From: an uncultured Bacteroidota bacterium
Lineage (GTDB): Bacteria; Bacteroidota; Bacteroidia; Bacteroidales; P3
Assembly: GCA_902766265.1 (NCBI GenBank)
Contig: CACXCY010000091.1
Location: 1-13,327, forward strand
Length of the DNA stretch: 13,327 nucleotides
Reading direction: 5' to 3'
The stretch's first letter is position 1. Each line of letters begins with the position of its first letter. The notes under the pieces were generated by a model. The model was not told the origin of the DNA. It was given only the letters and a program-made list of their open reading frames with translations, and searched no databases. Below, in pieces: positions 6,988-13,327 of this stretch. Both the position numbers and the translations under genes were made by a program.

Positions 6988-7509
6988 ATGCGCAGGTTCC
7001 TATTGCTTACCCTCGGTCTTATACTGTCGTCAATTACGATGGCACAAGTGCAAATCCGCGTACCCGCCACCCACGTGTCATTCGAATTTCCCGACAATAG
7101 CTGGAAGTTTCTGGAGACCATCAATGTGGATGCCACCACAACGGTATACCTTTATTCTTATAAAGGCAGCATCGTCGTGGACAAACAAGGCGACACCGTG
7201 CTGCCCAACCTGCGCATTTATGTCCGCACTGGCTACAAGCCGTCGGTCTACGACCTCATAACGGAACGTTACATGCAACAGCCCTTCCAGTCGATAGACG
7301 AATACAGCCAAGGATTGCCGGCTGAAGGCCTGGGATACATCGGCGGCCATCAGAACACACAAGACGGAAAATACTACAAGTTCCGCATGATATACTTCAA
7401 AGATAACACTACCGCTTTCGAATTCCGTATCACTACGACGCTGGACACCTACGACATTATGGAGCAAGAATTCGAGCGCATACTAAAATCTGTCAAAATT
7501 GAGTCCTAA
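6988..7509 (+). CDS. Small exported protein, PsbP/DUF1795-like
   Basis: This 173-residue protein has an N-terminal signal peptide (about 1-19, MRRFLLLTLGLILSSITMA, with cleavage before QVQ). No lipobox Cys is present, so it should be soluble and periplasmic. The mature part is beta-rich: SFEFPDNSWKFLE (31-43), alternating strands at 52-82, and a last strand/helix pair ending EFERILKSVKI (161-171). That layout resembles the PsbP/Mog1/DUF1795 fold, but this is a weak structural analogy and the function is unknown. The 44-bp gap after the glycosyltransferase has no clear TAnnTTTG box. The stop codon TAA is followed at once by the ATG of the next gene, with no gap, so the two products are probably made together and may act together. 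Confidence 0.82.
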   Translation: MRRFLLLTLGLILSSITMAQVQIRVPATHVSFEFPDNSWKFLETINVDATTTVYLYSYKGSIVVDKQGDTVLPNLRIYVRTGYKPSVYDLITERYMQQPFQSIDEYSQGLPAEGLGYIGGHQNTQDGKYYKFRMIYFKDNTTAFEFRITTTLDTYDIMEQEFERILKSVKIES

Positions 7510-10266
7510 ATGATGAAAAAGCTGTTCCTGCTGCTCTCTATCATATCGCTGACGCTGACTGCTGTAGCACAGGTCGACGAGTCGGTGGCCACCGACTACA
7601 AGTCACAATACTCCCGCCTCTACAAAAGCTATCTGAAAGACACCGCCGACGTTGCCAATCTCCTGGCCCTTGCCGACTTCTATTCCAAACGCGACAATCC
7701 CCTCTGGAATCTGCCTACTTCGATGTACTACCTGCTCCGTGCCGAGAGCATATACATCGACATGGTGAAGGACGACTCCAAATACCGCAAAGTGTCGCGT
7801 CTGGTAAAAAAGAAGATTACCGTCAACTCCATACGGGAAAAGAAAGTTCAAACCGTCAACGACGCCCTGAATTACGTATCCGGCAACGAATATATCAGCA
7901 GCGAGAACCTCAACAATCTGGCTGTGGCCTTCAAATCGAACCGCGCCATACTGCAGCATATCGAGACACGCCGCATGCAGCAGGCCTTCACCAACGCCAA
8001 GAAAACCAACGCGCTGACGGCATACAACGAAATCCTTAAGAAATACAACGGCACCGAGACTGCCCAAGCCGCCCACCGCGAGATGCTCCATGTGGCCGAC
8101 TCCCTGTGCGGCAAGGCCCATACCCACGCCGAAATCGACGCCCTGACGGCTATGTATCTCGATGTGCCGGGCATCGCCAACATTGCCAGCCGCCGCAAAG
8201 CGACGCTGGATTACCCCCGTGTGGCCAAGGAAAACACACTCAAGGGCTATCGCGAATTCCTTTCGCTGTACCCCGATTGCGATGAATATGTGGAAGTCCT
8301 CGACAAAATTGACAGCTTGGTAGCCGACGAATACGCCTCGATGAAGACCCCTCAGCAGTACGCCGATTTCGTCAAGGACAACAGGGAGAACACCTTGGCC
8401 GAACAGGCATTGGCCACACTACGCTACAAGATACGCAACGAACACGATGCCGTTGCCGCCAAAGTATATCTGGCCAACTTCCCTCTCGATGCCGAATACA
8501 ACGAGATATACCGTATATTCTACTCGTGGCACACCGCCGAAGGCAACGCCGACCCCATACTCCGCTTCAAGAAGCAGCATCCCTCGTTCCCTTTCATGGA
8601 TGCGGTGAATGCCGATTTGACCGCAGCACAGCGTCACGACAAGATTAACTTCATGCAGCCCTATCAAGAGCATGAATACTCGCTCTATGCCGGCTATGCA
8701 CGTCGCCTGACAGGCAAGCGGCTGGCCTTGGTGGCTCTGCAACGCACCCTGCAGCAACAGATAGCCCGCCACGACTGGAGTGGAGCCGCCGTACGGGTGT
8801 CCTCATTCGATGAGATAACACTCGATGCCTGCATGCCCGAAGCCAAAGAGATTGAAACAATACTGACGGCCCCCACCGACAGCCGCAAGCTGGCCACCAG
8901 CGTGCTCCCCAGCTCCAGCAACGCCTACAATGCTGTTCTCTACCCAGGCAACGAATACCTATACTTCACCCGTGTGGCCGACAATGACACCTCCATCCGC
9001 ATCGCACGACGGGACAACTCCAAATGGAAGATACTGGGTGGCACACGTTTCGCCAACATGCCCAACAGCGGATTGACCGTCTACGGTTTCTTCGACCATG
9101 GCCGAAAGATGCTGCTGGGTAAGAACGGAGACATCTGCGTCGCTGAGCTCAACGACACAGCGTGGATGGTGACCGAGATACTGCCCTATCCTATAAATAC
9201 CGACTACTTTGACGGCGACGCCTCCATGCTGCCCGACGGATCAGGCATGCTGCTGGTGTCCGACCGCCCCGAGGGGCACAACCTGCAACAGTCGCACGCC
9301 TATTTCCACGGCGACACCGCTATGGCCACCGACATCTACTTCATTCCCCGCACCGCCCACGGATGGGGTACACCAGTCAACCTGGGCTCGACTATCAACA
9401 GCGCCTACTGTGAACGCAGTCCTGTGATGAGCCGCGACCTGAAGACACTCTACTTCACCACCGACGCACGAGGGCTGGGATACAGCGACGTATATGAGGC
9501 CACACGTTCCAACATGAACGGATGGACAGAATGGACCACGCCGCAGAATTTCGGCAAAGAGGTCAACACAGGATTCAACGAAAGTTCCGTGACGTTGGCG
9601 GACGACGGCGGCACGCTGTTGGTGTGCTCCAACGGACAAGGGCAACGCTACGGCTGCAGCAGCGTCACCCTCTCAAGCCAAACGGTAACGCCAGGGTTCC
9701 GCGAGGTACTGATCTCCTCGCCAAAAGTCGAAAGCTTGGTGCGCATCTACGAATGGCAGACGCAGCAGCTGGTGGCCGAACAAACCATCACGCCGCAGAG
9801 CCCCATGACCCTCAGTTTGCAAAGCAGCAAACGTTATGTAGCCCTCAGCTCCGCCAACCCCAACTACCTCACCGCCTCCGTCATATTCACCCCTTCGGGC
9901 AAAAACATCACCTTCCGTTCCAACTCCACCAGCGAGCTGCTACAGTCGGACGAATGGACGGCGCTGCCCGCTGTGCGCTTCGAGCCGAACGGCAGCACTC
10001 TGCTCACCACGGGCGAACTGGAATTGGACAACCTGGCATTCTTCCTCGTGTCCAACCCCGGCTGTCAGGTTGAAATCCGCGTACACGCCGCCGGCAACGA
10101 CGATGCCAAATGCTTCAATATCTCCAAGCAACGCGGGCAAACCATCAAGAAATATCTGCAAAACAATGGAGTGAGCGCCTATCAAATAGTCGTGTCCAAC
10201 TATGGCAACAGCGTGGTTCACCGCGATGCCACGATGCCCGAAGTGCTGGTGTCATTCTCCTATTGA
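7510..10266 (+). CDS. Exported helical-repeat/beta-propeller/OmpA-like envelope protein (PorE-like architecture)
   Basis: This 918-residue protein has a signal peptide (about 1-20, ending TAVAQ) without a lipobox Cys. Residues about 25-455 are helical and TPR-like. Residues about 465-725 look like a WD40/PD40 beta-propeller; the clearest blade is RSPVMSRDLKTLYFTTDARG (636-655). Residues about 730-800 are a small beta domain, CRD-like. Residues about 815-918 resemble an OmpA C-terminal domain: RFEPNGSTLL (823-832), the NLAFFLVSNPGCQVEI stretch, and ISKQRGQTIKKYL (871-883). The order repeat helix, propeller, CRD and OmpA matches PorE of the type IX secretion system, but PorE is a lipoprotein and this is not. 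The peptidoglycan-contacting HTD motif is replaced by HAA (859-861). The first codons are ATGATG; either could start. Orthology to PorE is not established, so no symbol is given. Confidence 0.85.
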   Translation: MMKKLFLLLSIISLTLTAVAQVDESVATDYKSQYSRLYKSYLKDTADVANLLALADFYSKRDNPLWNLPTSMYYLLRAESIYIDMVKDDSKYRKVSRLVKKKITVNSIREKKVQTVNDALNYVSGNEYISSENLNNLAVAFKSNRAILQHIETRRMQQAFTNAKKTNALTAYNEILKKYNGTETAQAAHREMLHVADSLCGKAHTHAEIDALTAMYLDVPGIANIASRRKATLDYPRVAKENTLKGYREFLSLYPDCDEYVEVLDKIDSLVADEYASMKTPQQYADFVKDNRENTLAEQALATLRYKIRNEHDAVAAKVYLANFPLDAEYNEIYRIFYSWHTAEGNADPILRFKKQHPSFPFMDAVNADLTAAQRHDKINFMQPYQEHEYSLYAGYARRLTGKRLALVALQRTLQQQIARHDWSGAAVRVSSFDEITLDACMPEAKEIETILTAPTDSRKLATSVLPSSSNAYNAVLYPGNEYLYFTRVADNDTSIRIARRDNSKWKILGGTRFANMPNSGLTVYGFFDHGRKMLLGKNGDICVAELNDTAWMVTEILPYPINTDYFDGDASMLPDGSGMLLVSDRPEGHNLQQSHAYFHGDTAMATDIYFIPRTAHGWGTPVNLGSTINSAYCERSPVMSRDLKTLYFTTDARGLGYSDVYEATRSNMNGWTEWTTPQNFGKEVNTGFNESSVTLADDGGTLLVCSNGQGQRYGCSSVTLSSQTVTPGFREVLISSPKVESLVRIYEWQTQQLVAEQTITPQSPMTLSLQSSKRYVALSSANPNYLTASVIFTPSGKNITFRSNSTSELLQSDEWTALPAVRFEPNGSTLLTTGELELDNLAFFLVSNPGCQVEIRVHAAGNDDAKCFNISKQRGQTIKKYLQNNGVSAYQIVVSNYGNSVVHRDATMPEVLVSFSY

Positions 10267-10306
10267 CGGTAGCCAGCGCAACCCTCTGCATCTCACAAGT
10301 TATCAA

Positions 10307-10358
10307 CAATCTGCTGCGGATTTCTTTTACGAAAGAGCCGCAGGCGATTGTTTTTTTT
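10307..10358 (+). terminator. Intrinsic terminator after the OmpA-like gene
   Basis: Nested arms pair in order: CAATC (10307-10311) with GATTG (10346-10350), CTGCGG (10314-10319) with CCGCAG (10338-10343), and TCTTT (10323-10327) with AAAGA (10332-10336), closed by a TACG tetraloop. Small internal loops separate the blocks. The stem is followed immediately by eight T residues (10351-10358). This should end transcription about 40 bp after the stop at 10266. Confidence 0.85.
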
Positions 10359-10362
10359 ATGA

Positions 10363-10370
10363 TATTTTTG
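10363..10370 (+). promoter_or_regulatory. Bacteroidota-type -7 promoter box for the hydrolase gene
   Basis: TATTTTTG is an exact TAnnTTTG match, 4 bp after the terminator T-run. Transcription would start near 10377, leaving a leader of about 68 nt before the ATG at 10445. The leader contains a possible hairpin, CCAAAG (10388-10393) with CTTTGG (10406-10411). Confidence 0.6.
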
Positions 10371-10444
10371 CATCGTCGAAACTATATCCAAAGCAGTCGC
10401 CCACACTTTGGCAGTATTATCATAACGCACAAAAACACAGCATT

Positions 10445-11254
10445 ATGGAACAGCACACGACCATCGCATTCCAAGGAAGGATTCTCCGCTACCGCGACGA
10501 AGGCCGCGAATATCCGCAGACGCTGGTGCTCCTGCACGGCTTCATGCAAAACCTTGATGTATGGACGCCCTACACCCTTGCCCTCATGCGTCAGATGCGC
10601 ATCATCACCATCGACCTGCCCGGCCACGGATACAGCGCCATATACGGCGATACCCACACGATGGAATTCATGGCCGAAGCGGTAAAGGCCGTGCTCAACG
10701 ATGCCGGCGTGAAGCAATGCGTTATGGTGGGCCACTCGATGGGCGGGTATGTCACCCTCGCCTTTGCCGACAAGTATCCCGAAATGCTGCGCGGCTTCGG
10801 GTTGCTCCATTCCCATGCTTTGGCCGATTCCGAGGACATCCGCGAACGGCGTATCGACGACTGCCAGCAAGCGGTGGAGAATCGCGCCGAATATGTGCTG
10901 CGTTTCATCCCCAATCTGTTCGACGAGTGCAACCGGGAGCGCCTCGTGCAGGAAATCAAGGACCTCACCGACCTCAGCATCAACACCCAGACGGAAAGCA
11001 TCGTGGCCGCCCAGCGGGGCATGTCCCTGCGTCCGTCGCGCATCCATGTGCTGCAGAACGCCAACGTGCCAGTGCTCTTCGTCTACGGCAAAAACGACAG
11101 CCGTCTGCCGCTGGAGATAGCCGTATCGCAAGCCATGCTGCCCCAGCACGCCGAGATACTGCTGCTCGACCATGTGGGACACATGTCGCATATCGAATGC
11201 AGCGAATATGTGAAGAGCCGTATCAAAAACTTCGTCGACGTCTGCTACCTCTAA
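10445..11254 (+). CDS. Alpha/beta hydrolase
   Basis: This 269-residue protein is a typical single-domain alpha/beta hydrolase. It shows the oxyanion-hole block VLLHGF (28-33), DLPGHG (57-62), the nucleophile elbow GHSMGG (96-101) with Ser98, the acid Asp218 in YGKNDSRLP, and the base His246 in DHVGHMSH. A cap region lies between about 125 and 200. There is no signal peptide, so it is cytoplasmic. The substrate cannot be predicted; esters, thioesters or C-C bonds are all possible in this family. The ATG at 10445 is chosen because the open frame further upstream runs through the terminator and promoter. The following gene starts 48 bp downstream with no promoter box between, so they are probably co-transcribed. 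Confidence 0.92.
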   Translation: MEQHTTIAFQGRILRYRDEGREYPQTLVLLHGFMQNLDVWTPYTLALMRQMRIITIDLPGHGYSAIYGDTHTMEFMAEAVKAVLNDAGVKQCVMVGHSMGGYVTLAFADKYPEMLRGFGLLHSHALADSEDIRERRIDDCQQAVENRAEYVLRFIPNLFDECNRERLVQEIKDLTDLSINTQTESIVAAQRGMSLRPSRIHVLQNANVPVLFVYGKNDSRLPLEIAVSQAMLPQHAEILLLDHVGHMSHIECSEYVKSRIKNFVDVCYL

Positions 11255-11302
11255 CCGCAGATTCACCTCCCTCACCCTCAAGTCCGCATAAAGCGCAATA
11301 CC

Positions 11303-13012
11303 ATGAATGCGACCGTAGAAATCATCATCACCAACACCAACGAGCGCGTCAGCGTGCCCCAAGGCAGCTGCCTGGCCGACCTAGCCAAACAGCGCCAGAG
11401 CTTGTGCCAATATCCCATTCTCGGAGCCCTGGTCAACAACGAACTCACCCAACTCCAATACCGCATCTACAACCCCAAGTGCGTGCGTTTCATCGACATC
11501 ACCCACAAGCTGGGCATGCGCATGTACACCAACTCGCTCACCTTCATGCTCTACAAAGCAGTGCGCGACTGCTATCCCGAAGCGCGACTCTCGGTGGAGC
11601 ACTCGATGCTGAACGGGCTCTATTGCACCATCGACATGAAAGGCACTCAACAGGAGCCCTCCAACATAGACATCGCCAAAACGGTGAGGGAACGCATGCT
11701 GGAGTTGGAGAAGGCCAACCTGCCTTTCGAGCACCGCACCATGCTGCTCGGCGACGCCCTCAAGCTGATTGAGCACGAGAATATCCCCCATACCTACCGC
11801 CTGCTTGAGAACCTGAGCCAGCTGTACATCCAGATGCAGTCGCTGGACGGCACGCCTCACAAGCTGGAGTCGCAGCTCGTACCCTCCACAGGGCTCCTCA
11901 CCTGCTGGGACTTCCGCCCCTTCGAAGAGGGCTTCCTGCTGCAATGTCCCGACCCCTACCATCCCGAGAAACTCTCGCTCTACCAAGAGACACCCAAGTT
12001 GTTCAACATCTTCAAGGAGCACCGCAACTGGGTGCAGCTGCTGCAAGTGCCCACCATCAACGAGCTGAACCGCACCGTGCGCGACCATCAGGAAGACCAT
12101 TTCATCCATGTGGCCGAAGCGTTGCACGAGAAGAAATTCGCCACCATCGCTGACCAGATCTACCAGCGGCGCGACCAGGTGAAGATAGTGCTGTTGGCAG
12201 GCCCCTCGTCGTCGGGCAAGACCACCAGCTGCCGCCGCCTCGCCGTGCAGCTCGCCGTATTGGGCTTCAAGGTGCACCAGCTCTCGCTGGACGACTATTT
12301 CCTGCCCCGCAGCCAGACGCCGCGCGACGCCAACGGAGAGCTCGATTTCGAATGCATCGAGGCACTCAACATACCGCTGCTCAACGACCACCTGCTGCGC
12401 CTCTTCAACGGCGAAGAGGTGAAGATGCCCACCTTCGACTTCCTCAAAGGCGAACCCGTCTATACCGGCAAGACCCTCTGCCTGCGCGACGCGGAGCCCT
12501 ACGACACCGGCATCCTGCGCCCACAGCCCCTCCTGCTCGTCGAAGGCATCCACGCCCTCAACCCCAAGCTGACCGCCCAGCTGCCCGACGAATGGAAGTT
12601 CCGCATCTATGTGTCGGCACTCACGCAGATAGCCATCGACGCCCAGAACGTCATCCACAGCTCCGACAACCGCCTGCTGCGCCGCATCGTGCGCGACTTC
12701 AACTTCCGCGGCTATTCCGCCTACGACACCCTGCGGCGCTGGGACAGCGTGCGCAGCGGCGAAGAGAAGCACATCTTCCCCTTCCAAGAAAACGCCGACA
12801 TCATGTTCAATTCCGCCCTCCTCTACGAACTGGGCGCCCTGCGGCCCCTGGTGGAGCCCCTGCTCAAGAAAGTGCCCGAAAACACCGAAGAGTTCGCCGT
12901 CGCCAAACGACTGCTCAATTTCGTGGAACTCATCGAACCCATCGACACCAAATACATCCCACAGCCCTCCATCCTGAGAGAGTTCCTCGGCAACAGCGCC
13001 TTCAAATACTAA
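11303..13012 (+). CDS. Uridine-kinase/phosphoribulokinase-like nucleoside kinase with ThrRS-type N-terminal domains
   Basis: This 569-residue protein combines two modules. Residues about 3-65 look like a TGS domain (GALVNNELTQL at 41-51). Residues about 66-190 resemble the second additional (editing) domain of threonyl-tRNA synthetase, including VEHSMLNGLYCTID (98-111) in place of the synthetase GP...GFYYDF block. The kinase module (about 290-569) has a P-loop GPSSSGKTT (300-308), LDDYF (329-333) typical of uridine kinase and phosphoribulokinase relatives, a lid-region Thr-Phe-Asp-Phe (377-380), and a Walker-B-like LLVEGIHALN (411-420). No class II synthetase catalytic domain is present, so this is not a tRNA synthetase. 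It probably phosphorylates a nucleoside or similar small molecule in the cytoplasm. The role of the N-terminal module is unknown. This fusion is recurrent in Bacteroidota and other anaerobes. Confidence 0.88.
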   Translation: MNATVEIIITNTNERVSVPQGSCLADLAKQRQSLCQYPILGALVNNELTQLQYRIYNPKCVRFIDITHKLGMRMYTNSLTFMLYKAVRDCYPEARLSVEHSMLNGLYCTIDMKGTQQEPSNIDIAKTVRERMLELEKANLPFEHRTMLLGDALKLIEHENIPHTYRLLENLSQLYIQMQSLDGTPHKLESQLVPSTGLLTCWDFRPFEEGFLLQCPDPYHPEKLSLYQETPKLFNIFKEHRNWVQLLQVPTINELNRTVRDHQEDHFIHVAEALHEKKFATIADQIYQRRDQVKIVLLAGPSSSGKTTSCRRLAVQLAVLGFKVHQLSLDDYFLPRSQTPRDANGELDFECIEALNIPLLNDHLLRLFNGEEVKMPTFDFLKGEPVYTGKTLCLRDAEPYDTGILRPQPLLLVEGIHALNPKLTAQLPDEWKFRIYVSALTQIAIDAQNVIHSSDNRLLRRIVRDFNFRGYSAYDTLRRWDSVRSGEEKHIFPFQENADIMFNSALLYELGALRPLVEPLLKKVPENTEEFAVAKRLLNFVELIEPIDTKYIPQPSILREFLGNSAFKY

Positions 13013-13047
13013 GCACGCGCAAACATAAGAAAGCATCAAATCAGAAA

Positions 13048-13098
13048 GCCCCATTGACGGGAGTCGGCAACGGCCAACGTCAATGGGGCATTCCTTTT
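13048..13098. terminator. Intrinsic terminator, probably bidirectional
   Basis: Perfect 12-bp arms GCCCCATTGACG (13048-13059) and CGTCAATGGGGC (13078-13089) enclose an 18-nt loop containing a further GGC-AACG-GCC hairpin. On the + strand the stem is followed by ATTCCTTTT. On the minus strand it is followed by a T-rich CTTTCTGATTT. It lies between the kinase stop (13012) and the 3' end of the convergent tRNA (13112), so it could serve both. Confidence 0.8.
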
Positions 13099-13111
13099 GA
13101 GAAAACTCTTG

Positions 13112-13184
13112 AGCGACAAACGGGGTTCGAACCCGCGACCTGCAGCTTGGGAAGCTGCCGCTCTACCAACTGAGCTATTGTCGC
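13112..13184 (-). tRNA. tRNA-Gly (anticodon CCC)
   Basis: The reverse complement folds into a complete 73-nt cloverleaf. The 7-bp acceptor stem is GCGACAA with TTGTCGC. The D arm is GCTC-AGTTGGTA-GAGC. The anticodon stem GCAGC/GCTGC carries loop TTCCCAA, giving anticodon CCC. The variable loop has 5 nt, and the T arm has GCGGG, TTCGAAC and CCCGT, closed by one G-T pair. The discriminator base is T, as expected for glycine tRNA. The CCA end is not encoded. It reads GGG codons and is convergent with the protein genes. Confidence 0.97.
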
Positions 13185-13327
13185 ATCGGGCCGACACTAC
13201 GGCCACATCATTTGCACATAGTAACTGCAGCAGTTGTGTTTTATTGTGTGTCCCGCACATTTTTTTTGCCACATATCCTCGCAGCATCCCATCACCAACT
13301 GACCGACAACAACTTATCAACCATAAA
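13185..13327. other. Intergenic region upstream of the tRNA, running to the window end
   Basis: No gene is visible. The tRNA promoter should lie here on the minus strand, but I found no exact TAnnTTTG; TTACTATGTGC (minus strand, about 13213-13223) is at a plausible distance and is only a weak candidate. A short inverted repeat AACTG-CAG-CAGTT lies at 13223-13235, followed by T-rich sequence. The T8 run at 13260-13267 followed by GCC resembles the T-rich promoter regions seen elsewhere in the window. Confidence 0.35.

Noticed and set aside
10300..10308. DnaA-box-like TTATCAACA (and a similar TTATCAACC near 13315)
   Set aside because: Each is a single imperfect match to the DnaA box, with no cluster, AT-rich unwinding region or replication genes nearby. 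The first overlaps the start of the terminator hairpin.
10202..10444. N-terminal extension of the alpha/beta hydrolase
   Set aside because: It would translate through the end of the OmpA-like gene, the terminator and the promoter; the hydrolase fold begins just after the ATG at 10445. The same reasoning removes the 26-codon extension at 4679-4756 of the YitT protein.
11381..13054. Long minus-strand open frame (557 codons) opposite the kinase gene
   Set aside because: It mirrors the codon pattern of the + strand kinase, has no recognisable domains, and the + strand frame carries clear P-loop and kinase motifs. GC-rich coding DNA commonly leaves such antisense frames open. The same applies to the minus-strand frames at 38-1090, 1140-2069 and 10382-11362.
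13036..13320. 94-codon minus-strand open frame over the tRNA
   Set aside because: It runs straight through a complete tRNA-Gly and a terminator, so it is not a plausible protein gene.

Overview
The window looks like chromosomal DNA from a GC-rich member of the Bacteroidota, most likely the order Bacteroidales. The evidence is the gene content (a paired glycine-lipid acyltransferase locus, a uridine-kinase-like protein fused to ThrRS-type N-terminal domains, and a TPR/beta-propeller/OmpA-like envelope protein). Three TAnnTTTG-type -7 promoter boxes and the absence of clear Shine-Dalgarno sequences before most starts agree with this. All nine or ten protein genes lie on the + strand. The only minus-strand gene I can support is a tRNA-Gly at the right end. 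I see no mobile element, prophage, CRISPR array or defence island; this is core and envelope housekeeping sequence.

Layout: Positions 1-208 are an intergenic region with palindromic operator-like sites and a promoter. Positions 209-4338 form a tightly packed cluster: PlsC-type O-acyltransferase (glsA-like), GNAT/hemolysin-like N-acyltransferase (glsB-like), the ribosome-assembly GTPase EngB/YsxC, and a PBP4-type D-Ala-D-Ala carboxypeptidase, with gaps of 4 bp and 29 bp and an ATGA overlap. Positions 4339-4756 are the longest non-coding stretch. They hold four copies of a pseudo-palindromic repeat at an exact 23-bp period, a structured segment ending in a T-run, a promoter, and a perfect hairpin near the predicted transcript start. 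Positions 4757-6943 hold a YitT-type membrane protein and a GT4-type glycosyltransferase. Positions 6988-10266 hold a small exported protein directly abutting a 918-residue exported protein with helical repeat, beta-propeller, CRD-like and OmpA-like regions. A strong intrinsic terminator and a new promoter follow. Positions 10445-13012 hold an alpha/beta hydrolase and a nucleoside-kinase-like fusion protein. A terminator that looks usable from both sides separates these from the convergent tRNA-Gly(CCC).

How the genes fit together: the first cluster combines membrane lipid synthesis (N-acyl then O-acyl transfer to glycine), ribosome maturation and peptidoglycan remodelling, a growth-linked set. 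The middle genes are mostly membrane, glycosylation or exported envelope proteins. The last pair is metabolic. No clearly novel multi-gene system is visible. The best candidates for new biology are the non-coding structures at 4339-4756, the palindrome cluster at 16-80, and the OmpA-like protein whose peptidoglycan-binding site looks eroded.
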